Positions 45,478 to 53,928 of a DNA stretch of 64,000 nt are shown here, piece by piece. Numbering within the stretch: the stretch's first letter is position 1; the number at the start of each line of letters is the position of its first letter. This DNA is from Paenibacillus sp. FSL W8-0186 (lineage in GTDB: Bacteria; Bacillota; Bacilli; Paenibacillales; Paenibacillaceae): contig NZ_CP150207.1 of assembly GCF_037969765.1 (NCBI RefSeq), positions 5,277,501-5,341,500 on the forward strand, in the 5' to 3' direction. Both the position numbers and the translations under genes were made by a program. The notes under the pieces were generated by a model, which did no database searches, was not told the origin of the DNA, and saw only the letters and a program-made list of their open reading frames with translations.

Positions 45478-47279
45478 GGCATCCCTATATCCTTCATGGT
45501 AATCGCTGCGGGGAAGAAATCGCCCGCCGTACGATGAATAATTGTCGTGTAAAAGTAATTGTCCCGCAAAAAGTTCCTCGTCTCATCTATCGCAACCAGC
45601 TTGCCGTCAAACAGCAGCCCGCAGCGTGTCGCGTTATTGGCCGCAAATTCGATATCATGACTGACCATCAGAATCGTTGTGCCCTTCCCGCGGATGGCAT
45701 CAAGCTGTGCCGCCAGCTTCATTTTGGAGGTGGGATCAAGCCCCTTTGTCGGCTCGTCGAGCAGCAGCAATCGCGGCTCTGCCAGCAGGACGAGAATCAG
45801 CGCTGCCTTTTGCTGCTGTCCTCCGCTGAGGTCTAACGGATGCTTGTCCAGCGATCCCTTGAGCTCAAACAGCTCCAGCAGCTCGTCTAACCGCTCCTGC
45901 CTGCTCATAGCAAAAGTTTGGCCCTGCTGGTATCCCTTGCCGGAGCCTTGCTCCAGCCGTTCGATTCGATCCTTGAACTGCGCCCCTACCGTATCCCGTG
46001 TGAAGTAAAGCAGCGGATTCTGGGCCACGTAGCCAATGAATTGGCTCCTCTCGGCGATGCTGCTGCGCAGCAAAGACTTTCCCTCTAAAAAAATGTTCCC
46101 GCGCTGCGGTTTCCTGGCACCTGCGATTTGGTGAAGAAGCGTAGATTTGCCTGAGCCATTCCCGCCGAATAATGTAAAGAATTCCCCTTGATGAATATGC
46201 AGCGAACAGCCCTTCAGCACGAGAGGCGCATTTTTTTCATAGGTAAAAAACAGCTCCCTGCATTCCAACAAGGTCGTTCCTTGTCTTCCGGCCTGCTGTT
46301 CCGCTTGCTGCTTCACTGCCTTCTCTGCGTTTAACGGAACGGTTAATGCTGCGGCTAGCGATTCGTTTGACGTATCAGCAGAAGCTGATGATATCTCAGA
46401 CGACGATTGAACCTGGTTTGCAAGCACCTTAGCATACTGGCTGACCCATTGCCGCCCCGCCTTGACGGTAAGTGGAATAGGCGCTTCCGTCCCCCTCCGG
46501 GCAGCCTCTCCGCCGGCTCCTAGAAATAATCGGCAGACCGCGGGCAGATAGGGGATAAAAAATTCATCCCGACCGCTCCAAATTTTACGGATGACTTCCT
46601 GCGGAGCACCAGCGTAAGCCACCTCCCCCGCCTTCAGCATGACAACTTGGGTAGCAAGAGGGAATAGCTCTTCAACTCTATGCTCGCTAATAATGATCGT
46701 AATAGACAGCTCTTCGTTGATCCGGGCAAGTAATTGAATGAACTCCTTGGCGGCAATCGGGTCAAGCTGTGCCGTCGGCTCATCCAGCAGCAGTACTTTG
46801 GGCCGTAAAGACATCACGGAAGCCAGGTTCAAAAGCTGCTTCTGGCCTCCGGACAGCTCATGCACCCCCAGCTGCAGCCAGCCCTGCATGCCGAAGAACT
46901 GAACGAGCTCGCCGATTCTCCGCTGAATCTGCTCGGCAGCGTAACCCAGGTTCTCCATCGCGAAGGTAAGCTCCTGCCATACCGTATTCATGACGATCTG
47001 ACTGTCCGGATCCTGAAAGACCATTCCGATTTCTTCGATGGAATGCCTTGTATCCAAATCGTCCTGCAAGTTTCCCCGGTACCGTATTTCTCCCTGCCGA
47101 TGTCCTTCCGGCCTAATCTCCCGCTTCAGCTGGCGAAGCAGCGTCGTCTTTCCCGATCCCGATGGTCCGCATAATAATACAAAGTCTCCCTCTTCAACGG
47201 TGATATTTATATCCGTCAGCATCGCTTCTGATGCTTCCGGGTATTGGAAGCTTACATGTTCGATCTGATATAGCGCCAA
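45465..47279 (-). CDS. ECF transporter fused double ATPase (EcfA-EcfA')
   Basis: 604 residues from a TTG with AAGGAG at 8 nt (GTG at 47288 touches the site). Two ABC domains in one chain: domain 1 with GPSGSGKTT, LSGGQKQ and VLLLDEPTA; domain 2 (from about 345) with GGNGSGKST, LSGGQQQ and LLLLDEPTKG. A 100-residue linker separates them, rich in Ala/Ser/Gln. Fused energy modules like this occur in YkoD of B. subtilis. It powers the S/T complex and overlaps ecfT by 28 bases. Confidence 0.93.
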   Translation of the reverse strand: MALYQIEHVSFQYPEASEAMLTDINITVEEGDFVLLCGPSGSGKTTLLRQLKREIRPEGHRQGEIRYRGNLQDDLDTRHSIEEIGMVFQDPDSQIVMNTVWQELTFAMENLGYAAEQIQRRIGELVQFFGMQGWLQLGVHELSGGQKQLLNLASVMSLRPKVLLLDEPTAQLDPIAAKEFIQLLARINEELSITIIISEHRVEELFPLATQVVMLKAGEVAYAGAPQEVIRKIWSGRDEFFIPYLPAVCRLFLGAGGEAARRGTEAPIPLTVKAGRQWVSQYAKVLANQVQSSSEISSASADTSNESLAAALTVPLNAEKAVKQQAEQQAGRQGTTLLECRELFFTYEKNAPLVLKGCSLHIHQGEFFTLFGGNGSGKSTLLHQIAGARKPQRGNIFLEGKSLLRSSIAERSQFIGYVAQNPLLYFTRDTVGAQFKDRIERLEQGSGKGYQQGQTFAMSRQERLDELLELFELKGSLDKHPLDLSGGQQQKAALILVLLAEPRLLLLDEPTKGLDPTSKMKLAAQLDAIRGKGTTILMVSHDIEFAANNATRCGLLFDGKLVAIDETRNFLRDNYFYTTIIHRTAGDFFPAAITMKDIGMPWEK

Positions 47280-48139
47280 TGCAGCCACTCCTTCCCATTC
47301 ATCACAAGGGGGATGGCCAGGAATACAGCATAACTAAGCAAATGAATTCCCAGCTGGGACGACCACTGCCATGTCTGAAGCCGGGGATATACTTCATAAT
47401 GATTTACGCCAAACAAAGCGCCGATCACGATATTCAGCCCCGTTATGATCATCATCCACAGCACGAGCTTGTCCCGGCGATCCATCCGGTAGACTGTGCC
47501 GCTGCTTCTTGGCCCGATCCCATAACCTCTTGCCCTCATGGAGCCGGCCGTCTGCAGCGCTTCCTCCAAGGACCAGCCGACGAGCGTATGCATCGTCTCC
47601 ATCCCCTCCCGCATCAGATGCTTCTTGCTTCCTCCGGGGTGCAAATAACCCATTGCCCTCTGAATCGTCATGATTTGCTGCAATCTGCGGGTCAGCAGGG
47701 GGACGAAGCGAAGTGTTACAGTAATTACAAAAGCCGTTCGCGGTGCGTACGGCGTAAGCAGATACAGCAGCTTGTCCGGCGTCACGACCAAATTAAAAGC
47801 AACGAAGGCGAGCAGCAGGTTAAGCAGCGATAAGGCAAATATCGCGCCATACACGATGGCTTCCATCGTAACTGGACGGTCCCAGGCATAGAACAGGATC
47901 GTGGCTCCCCGGCTGGAGAAAAACGGATTCGAAATAAATATGACAAAGGCGATGAGCAAGTAGCCTTTAATTACTTTTTTCAAGGCCCTCCCCCCATCGA
48001 GAGAGAAGAGAAGCGCTACAACGCACACGAAGGATACCAGCGAATATACAGGGTGCTGGAACATCATGCAGGCTCCCAGCAATACGAGGAAGTACAGCAT
48101 GCTTAATTGCGGATGCAGTCCTGTAAACCCATAGACCAT
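47252..48139 (-). CDS. ECF transporter T component (EcfT/CbiQ family)
   Basis: 295 residues from the ATG at 48139, one base after the stop of the upstream gene (TGATATG). Five to six helices. The conserved coupling-helix motif SMRARGYG is present near residue 225, with a weaker IQRAMGY element at about 170; these contact the ATPase pair. It scaffolds the S component and the ATPase. Part of the B12-riboswitch operon. Confidence 0.92.
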   Translation of the reverse strand: MVYGFTGLHPQLSMLYFLVLLGACMMFQHPVYSLVSFVCVVALLFSLDGGRALKKVIKGYLLIAFVIFISNPFFSSRGATILFYAWDRPVTMEAIVYGAIFALSLLNLLLAFVAFNLVVTPDKLLYLLTPYAPRTAFVITVTLRFVPLLTRRLQQIMTIQRAMGYLHPGGSKKHLMREGMETMHTLVGWSLEEALQTAGSMRARGYGIGPRSSGTVYRMDRRDKLVLWMMIITGLNIVIGALFGVNHYEVYPRLQTWQWSSQLGIHLLSYAVFLAIPLVMNGKEWLHWRYIRSNM

Positions 48140-48140
48140 A

Positions 48141-49082
48141 TCAGCTCTTCCCATCCCATAATCCGTCTTCTGCGCCTGCGCCCAGATCTTTGCCTAAGTC
48201 TTCCGTGTACAGCCACCGAATGTCATCGCCGGGGCTCAGCGGCCATATTCCCGCGCTCCGGTTCGGGAATTTGCCGTTGACACTGTACATCCATCCGCTG
48301 CCCGAGCCTTTATCAAATTCATACAAATTGTCAATGCCCTGCACGTAAGCTGTCGCTCCGCTTCCGGTATACTCCATTTGCAGCTTCTGGCTGCGGGTAG
48401 CCTTCTTCAGTACGTCCAGTACGGTCTTGGAATCGCCGATATCTACCTCAATCGTCCCCATAATTGTTCCAATATCCGGTGATCCAACGATTGTTAACGT
48501 AACGGAATCGCTGGAGCCGGCTGCTGTCTCCTTGGCACTGTCTTTGCTGTTCGCCCCGGTACTTGGCGGCGTAGAAGATGCGGCTGTTTCCGAACCGCTA
48601 GGAACGGATTGAGGCGCAGCACCCTCAGCTGCGTCAGCCATTTTATCCTCATCGGCCCGCTTCCCTTCACCGGTTTGACTGCCTGCCCCCGCTTCCTTCC
48701 CGGCTGGCTCTTCCGCCGTTGCTGCTAACCCACCGGCCGTGCCTTGTGCAGCGCCCTTGTCACTGGATTCAGCGGGTGACGTCTCTCCTCTGTCCTCAGG
48801 CTGCAAAGCTGAAGACGGCTTTTCCTTGTCCGGTAGCGCCTCTTGTATCGGGTTGGCCTCCCCGTTCTCCGAAAAGTAGTTCCTGGAGTCTGCTTCGGCA
48901 GACTGAGCCTCATTACGAGACGCCCCGACAGATGCATTACCAGATGCATCACCGGCCGAACCAGTCCGCTCCGGGTTGCCACTTCCGTAGAACCACACCG
49001 CAGCTAATACGATAGCGATCACGGCCAACAGCCCGAAAAGCTTGTTTCTACTCTGCCATACTGTCCTGCTCCATTTCGGCAT
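48141..49082 (-). CDS. Membrane-tethered DUF4430 (transcobalamin-like) protein
   Basis: 313 residues. One N-terminal membrane helix (KLFGLLAVIAIVLAAVWFY, about 14-32), then a roughly 155-residue Ala/Ser/Glu/Gly-rich disordered spacer, then a C-terminal DUF4430 domain (about 195-310). The latter carries TVLDVLKKATRSQKLQM, TAYVQGIDNLYEFDKG and GWMYSVNGKFPNRSAG. This fold is that of the transcobalamin/intrinsic factor beta domain. The tether could place it between the surface protein and the ECF importer. It ends LGKDLG, like the second DUF4430 domain of the upstream gene, suggesting duplication. Confidence 0.88.
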   Translation of the reverse strand: MPKWSRTVWQSRNKLFGLLAVIAIVLAAVWFYGSGNPERTGSAGDASGNASVGASRNEAQSAEADSRNYFSENGEANPIQEALPDKEKPSSALQPEDRGETSPAESSDKGAAQGTAGGLAATAEEPAGKEAGAGSQTGEGKRADEDKMADAAEGAAPQSVPSGSETAASSTPPSTGANSKDSAKETAAGSSDSVTLTIVGSPDIGTIMGTIEVDIGDSKTVLDVLKKATRSQKLQMEYTGSGATAYVQGIDNLYEFDKGSGSGWMYSVNGKFPNRSAGIWPLSPGDDIRWLYTEDLGKDLGAGAEDGLWDGKS

Positions 49083-49121
49083 ATGCCCACCCCAAGCTAT
49101 GATAATCGTATAAATAGGGAA

Positions 49122-49145
49122 AGAAGGAGGCTTAAGTCTCCTTCT
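49122..49145 (-). terminator. Hairpin between surface-protein and tethered DUF4430 genes
   Basis: Eight-bp stem AGAAGGAG/CTCCTTCT with an 8-nt loop on the minus strand, followed by TTCCCTATTT. Possible partial terminator within the B12 operon, giving more surface protein than transporter. Confidence 0.5.
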
Positions 49146-49156
49146 CCCGGTTATTG

Positions 49157-52100
49157 CTATGGATTGATCATGGCGTGCATTTTCACGATCACGACAGCAG
49201 CCATTTCTCTAGTGACTTGCTCGTGCGGCCGGAAATAGTCGCCGTCTCCCGACATGAGCCCGGATTGAACAGCCGAATCCACATAAGCGGCAGCCCAATC
49301 GGATACTTGTTCACGATCTTTGAGAGTACGGTTCGGGGTTGTGCCCTCCCCTGCATTCGGCAGTATTTGCCCTTGCATGCGCACAAGAATCGTAGCCATT
49401 TCCTGTCTGGTTATTTGTTGATTCGGCCCAAAATGATGATCGTTCAAGCCGGAAATCAAACCTTTCTCCTTAGCCGCAGCTACATATCCGGCGTACCAGG
49501 AGCCTTGGCTGACATCCTTGAAGCCCGCTGTATTTGCAGATGGCTGTTCGCCTGCCAGCTTGACGACCAGCACCGCGAATTCCGCACGGGTCAAACCGCG
49601 TTTTGGTTCAAACTGCGGCGCCGCCGTTCCCGTTCCTGCCATCAATCCCAGCCCGGTCGCTTTCTCAACCGCTTCCTTGGCCCATGCAGATATGGAAGCT
49701 TGATCCCCATATACAACTGGAGCCGGTTTGGAGACGGCAGGCTGTATATCGGACATATCAAACAACGGGCTTTGCTTCTTCAGCATCCGCTCATACGCAC
49801 TAAGCGCCATTAGCCCCTGGTGGGTTGCCATATAATCGCTGGCTTCTCCTGCCGTATGGGCGAAGCCGCCATCCTTGTTCACAAATGCTTGCAGCGCTGT
49901 GAGCAGGTCGCCGCCGCTCTTCACGAACCGCTGATCGTCCAGTGGAATATTAAGGCTGGACAGGGCAATAATCACTTGCGAAATGCTCTCGCTCGTCTCG
50001 ACGCCCCACGCTTTAAAGCCTCCGCTGGCAAGCTGCTGCTGTGACAGCCAGGCCAGCGCGTTATCCGCAGCCGCTTTGACCTCTTTGCGGTTCTGGTAGT
50101 TCGCCAGAGCTTGCAGCGCCATGGCTGTCATATCGATATCGCTTTGGCCGTTGGACGATTTACTGATCGGGAATCCGCCATCGGTGTTCTGCTGCTGCAG
50201 CAGCGAAGCGACCAGCTTGTCCCGTGTCCACAGCGCATCGTTTGGAATATCCGCCTTGGCTGCATCTAGGGACAGCAAAGCGAATACGAGTCCGTTGGTA
50301 CCCTGATTCATCATGCGCTCATTGTTGTAGATTTTCTCCAGCAAATCTGTCCCCGCTACGCTGCGCGGGTCCTTGCCGATTGCGGCAACAGCCAGCACCA
50401 TGCGCTCGTAGTCCGTCACTAATCGAAAATCGCCGTTGCTCCCGCGAACATGGCTCTCGAGCACCGAGTAATACTCCGCAGGCACTTGCTTGCCGGAGCG
50501 AGCCAAGGCTAAAGCGTCCCAATCGTTAAAGTTATCATGCTTAGCGAAGCTGCGATTGTTCAAAATCCAGGCCGAAGCCTTAGCAATTGCTGACTTGATA
50601 CGCTCCAGAGAAGCCGTTTGCTGCTCCGGCGTTGCCGCAGCGGCTTGTCCTAAGGCTCCTTCAGCAGCGCCAATGCCGGCAGGGCCGCCAGCTCCAGGCG
50701 CTCCGCCGCCCGGTGCTCCTTGTCCGGCGTCTTCGTCTTCAAGATCTTTGCCGAGATTTGTAGTATAACGCCAGCGGAGAACATCGCCGTTCTGCAGCGT
50801 ATATAGTCCTGCGCTGTAATTTGGAAATACCCCGTTTACCTGATACATCCAGCCGCTCACAGGCCCTTTGTCAAACTCGCCTAAACCGTTTATTGCTTGA
50901 ACATAAAGGGTAGCATCTGAACCGATGTAATTCATAGAAATACCGCGCCCTTGCAGCGCTCTCTTTAGGACTGTAAATGCGGTATCTCCATCCTGGAGCG
51001 TAACCGTGACAGGCGCAATAATGTCACCTTCGCCAATCGTGTGTTTCTCCACAGACAATTTAATTGTACGCACTGCCGGCGGAGTTACTACGCCGCCTCC
51101 TGTGCCCGGATTACCGCCATTGCCAGGCGTACCCTCCCCATTGCCGGGAGCTCCGCCGTTGCCAGGAGGGGTACCGCCGTTGCCCGGGCTGCCTCCTTGT
51201 CCAGGAGTATCCTTAGTCTTCAGGTCATAGGCGATAAACTCCGTGAAATGCGTTGTCTTGATGACTAAATCCCCGCGGTCATCTGCGTAGGCATATACCG
51301 CATCCGCCCTTGCCGAGGAGTCGTTGTATTTCGGAATTGGATGGAAGCTTCCATCGCTGCCGATCCAGCCGGCCTGCCTGCTGCCCTGCCCAATCAGCTT
51401 CAACGTGACATGACGGCTGAAATCAATCCGATCACTGCCGCCGATCTTCACGCGAATCGCAATCTGAGTAAGTTCCTCGTTCGTTAAAGACAATACGGCG
51501 TTTACCTTATTGATCAACGAATTATCCGTGGAGCTCAGCTTGCTCGGCAGTTGAATCTGGCGGTTCCAGCCTGATGAAATGACCTCAGTATTTGGTGCAA
51601 TATCGAAATACGTACTGTCCGTAACTGAAGTGACCTGCGGCAATTGCGCTTTGGTAAACTCTAGGATGACTTTCTCTTCTGTCAACGGATCTCCATATGA
51701 CCCGTTCTCAAAATGAGTCTCGCTGTCCGGAACATAAATAATCCGTTCGTGAATCGGCCCGGGGGAAGCCGGAACAACTACGTTCACTGCCTCGCTGTCG
51801 CTTTGCCCGGTCAAGGCCCCTGCCAATGCCTGCACGGATATTGTGCCTTCGGCAGCTTGGCCTGTAAGGACAATGTTGGCCAGCTGGTTATTGAGCAGGG
51901 TTACGCCCGCAACCTGCAGCCCTGTCGCACCAGTGTCAATTAGCCAGTGATTGGCCTGCTCTGCAGCCGACGTAAACGTATCTCCTACCAGCTTGATTTC
52001 AATCGCCGGGTTCAAGGCTCCATGACTGATTTCAGATGCTGCTGGCGCTATGCTCGCCCAGCGGCTGTAATAGAAATGTACCTGATCGCCGGGCTGAATG

Positions 52101-53407
52101 ACATAATCGCCCGCTCCGACAAAAGGAGCAACACCATTGACATTGTACATCCAGCCGTCCCAGCCGCCTAAAGTTCCGGCGGCCTGTCCGCCAATCGCCG
52201 TGACGTAAGCATTGCTGCCGCTGCCCGTAATGCTGTAGCTGATCGGCGGCACAGCAGTATCCAGACCCTGCTTCATCACATCAAGCGCTGTAACTTCTCC
52301 GCCGTTCGAGGCCACCGTAACAGTCTGAGGCGCATACAGCTCCCCGTCCATTCCGGTCACTTGCAGCTGTGCCGATACACCCGTCTGAACCGGCGTCGCT
52401 TCAGCAATACGATACCAGGTCGACTGCCCATACTGGATGTCGAGCAGTGCAATAAGCGCCTGCTCCGTAGACATACTGTTCATTCTCGCGTCGGCCGCTT
52501 TCCATTTGAAGGAACCATCAGCCAGCTGGAACAGCGCATAAGCATCCAATACCGAATGGCCGTTCTTGATCCACTCGGAGGATAACGCATCGTCGCCTAC
52601 AGCCACCAGTCCGGACACTGTAGTCGACAGACTATTCGAGTTGTCTCCGGATCCCCATGTCCCGGGTGAGTTAAACCCGCCATGATCGAGCTGCCGCTGC
52701 TTCAACAGCTCCTTTGCGCGCTGAATAGCGCTGTCCACCGCGCTCTGCCCCTGGTATTTGCCAAGCGCCAGCAGCGCCATACCCGTCATGTCCGTATCGC
52801 CGGACGACCCAGTCGGTGTTAAACCGAATCCGCCATCCGCATATTGGCAAGACAGCAAATAGTCTAAAGCTTTCTTCGCCGCCGCCGCATCCCATGTGCC
52901 TACGTCCGCGCCGAGTTTGACCCCGGCATCCATAGCAAGCATGGCCCAAATATGCTTGTTAACGCCGCCGATCGCCCCTGTAGCAGGATTCTGCTGTGCT
53001 GCGAGCTCAGCCCATAAATTTCGATCGGTCTCCCAAGCATGCGCCGGATCTTTCCCCATAGCCAGCAGCCCGAATATGTATCTGATATGCTCGGTTCCCC
53101 CGTTATTGGCCGCTAAATTAGGCGCCGTCGTCTCCCAGGAAGGCAATCTCCAGCTCCCATCCTGCAGATCTTCTCCTGCGCCCCATAAAGCTACCAGCTC
53201 CCACCAGGACTCGATTCGTTTCGTCGAGCCGGCATCACTATACTGCTTGGCATAGTAATCCACAGTGCTCGCAATCATACTGTTCAGCTGCGTGTTGCTG
53301 GTTCCTCCTGCCGCCTTGGCGAGCTGAGGATTCACTAGAGACAACAGCAGCATGAAGCTCATCCATAGAGGCAAGCTTCTCTTCATCCAATTCTTCCAAC
53401 TGTTCAA
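49157..53407 (-). CDS. SLH-anchored surface protein with two toroid and two DUF4430 domains
   Basis: 1416 residues from a TTG with AAAGGAGAG; longer starts lie in the leader terminator. Order: signal peptide (1-33, ...PQLAKA); alpha/alpha-toroid (about 36-337) with squalene-cyclase/prenyltransferase repeats such as CQYADGGFG; DUF4430-1 (about 340-453, GWMYNVNG); Ig-like region (454-547); beta-rich ZU5-like region (553-730); Gly/Pro/Asn linker (732-775); DUF4430-2 (about 780-890, GWMYQVNG); toroid 2 (about 935-1215, QQNTDGGFP); three SLH motifs (about 1230-1416) binding pyruvylated wall polymer. Toroid plus DUF4430 is the layout of intrinsic factor, so corrinoid binding is inferred. Confidence 0.9.
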   Translation of the reverse strand: MNSWKNWMKRSLPLWMSFMLLLSLVNPQLAKAAGGTSNTQLNSMIASTVDYYAKQYSDAGSTKRIESWWELVALWGAGEDLQDGSWRLPSWETTAPNLAANNGGTEHIRYIFGLLAMGKDPAHAWETDRNLWAELAAQQNPATGAIGGVNKHIWAMLAMDAGVKLGADVGTWDAAAAKKALDYLLSCQYADGGFGLTPTGSSGDTDMTGMALLALGKYQGQSAVDSAIQRAKELLKQRQLDHGGFNSPGTWGSGDNSNSLSTTVSGLVAVGDDALSSEWIKNGHSVLDAYALFQLADGSFKWKAADARMNSMSTEQALIALLDIQYGQSTWYRIAEATPVQTGVSAQLQVTGMDGELYAPQTVTVASNGGEVTALDVMKQGLDTAVPPISYSITGSGSNAYVTAIGGQAAGTLGGWDGWMYNVNGVAPFVGAGDYVIQPGDQVHFYYSRWASIAPAASEISHGALNPAIEIKLVGDTFTSAAEQANHWLIDTGATGLQVAGVTLLNNQLANIVLTGQAAEGTISVQALAGALTGQSDSEAVNVVVPASPGPIHERIIYVPDSETHFENGSYGDPLTEEKVILEFTKAQLPQVTSVTDSTYFDIAPNTEVISSGWNRQIQLPSKLSSTDNSLINKVNAVLSLTNEELTQIAIRVKIGGSDRIDFSRHVTLKLIGQGSRQAGWIGSDGSFHPIPKYNDSSARADAVYAYADDRGDLVIKTTHFTEFIAYDLKTKDTPGQGGSPGNGGTPPGNGGAPGNGEGTPGNGGNPGTGGGVVTPPAVRTIKLSVEKHTIGEGDIIAPVTVTLQDGDTAFTVLKRALQGRGISMNYIGSDATLYVQAINGLGEFDKGPVSGWMYQVNGVFPNYSAGLYTLQNGDVLRWRYTTNLGKDLEDEDAGQGAPGGGAPGAGGPAGIGAAEGALGQAAAATPEQQTASLERIKSAIAKASAWILNNRSFAKHDNFNDWDALALARSGKQVPAEYYSVLESHVRGSNGDFRLVTDYERMVLAVAAIGKDPRSVAGTDLLEKIYNNERMMNQGTNGLVFALLSLDAAKADIPNDALWTRDKLVASLLQQQNTDGGFPISKSSNGQSDIDMTAMALQALANYQNRKEVKAAADNALAWLSQQQLASGGFKAWGVETSESISQVIIALSSLNIPLDDQRFVKSGGDLLTALQAFVNKDGGFAHTAGEASDYMATHQGLMALSAYERMLKKQSPLFDMSDIQPAVSKPAPVVYGDQASISAWAKEAVEKATGLGLMAGTGTAAPQFEPKRGLTRAEFAVLVVKLAGEQPSANTAGFKDVSQGSWYAGYVAAAKEKGLISGLNDHHFGPNQQITRQEMATILVRMQGQILPNAGEGTTPNRTLKDREQVSDWAAAYVDSAVQSGLMSGDGDYFRPHEQVTREMAAVVIVKMHAMINP

Positions 53408-53444
53408 CGTCCGCTCTCCTTTACTATTCTTTTTTGTGGACAAC

Positions 53445-53475
53445 AAAAAAACACCTTTCCCATAGAGAAAGATGT
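53445..53475 (-). terminator. Riboswitch-associated intrinsic terminator
   Basis: ACATCTTTC/GAAAGGTGT stem (nine pairs, one G-T) followed by a T run on the minus strand, between the riboswitch and the ribosome binding site. Suits termination control by cobalamin. Confidence 0.8.
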
Positions 53476-53574
53476 TTCCGAAGATTTGTCCGTGTAACAC
53501 TATACACACTCGGCTGCTCCAATGCTAATTACGACAGCAGCACGAATAAACATCTCCATCTCATCCTCGTGAGA

Positions 53575-53765
53575 AATTACAGAGCCCTTACACGGCAGGT
53601 CTCCTGGCTTCGCATCATCGCTTCAACTATCCCCTTCCCGTTGATATGTTCAACAGTGGTTTTATGATAGTCAGCTCTGCGTTACAGTGGCGGGACCGCG
53701 TCGAATTTTCATCGAACTTCCCTATTAAGCTGCGTCATAATACATTATGGGCAGCACCGTATAAG
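53575..53765 (-). ncRNA. Cobalamin riboswitch
   Basis: On the minus strand: the core AATAGGGAA...GATGAAAAT...GCGGTCCCGCCACTGTAA, and the B12 box AGCCAGGAGACCTGCC at 53594-53609, identical to the family consensus. The outer part GCTGC...GCAGC (near 53751) helps close the fold. Bound adenosylcobalamin or related corrinoid should favour the terminator at 53445-53475 and shut off the surface-protein/ECF operon. Confidence 0.95.
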
Positions 53766-53794
53766 TAGAATATAAAATTGATTGATTCCGGGTT

Positions 53795-53823
53795 ATTGTA
53801 TCAGATTTCACGGGTTTAGACAA
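53795..53823 (-). promoter_or_regulatory. Promoter of the B12-responsive operon
   Basis: TTGTCT (53818-53823), 17-bp spacer, TACAAT (53795-53800) on the minus strand. The transcript would start near 53788, leaving a leader of about 380 nt; the whole 522-bp gap 53408-53928 is accounted for by this promoter, the riboswitch and the terminator. Confidence 0.7.
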
Positions 53824-53928
53824 AGGTTTTTCTGCATTATTATCACGAAAACGGTAATTGGGCCAATTATCGCTAAATTTGTTCTGACCCAGCCGCTTTC
53901 TTCATATAACCCGTTAGCCTTCCCCGGC

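Noticed and set aside
44758..47279. Thiamine (YkoEDC) assignment for the ECF genes
   Set aside because: The architecture fits, but the operon is led by a cobalamin riboswitch and DUF4430 proteins and no TPP riboswitch is present.
51050..51230. Gly/Pro/Asn-coding repeat tract as a possible tandem DNA repeat element
   Set aside because: It is coding low-complexity sequence for the linker of the surface protein, with variable units, not a separate mobile or regulatory repeat.
49157..53407. Squalene/hopene cyclase or prenyltransferase enzyme
   Set aside because: The toroid repeats are present, but there is no DXDD-type catalytic motif seen, the protein is secreted and SLH-anchored, and it carries DUF4430 domains.
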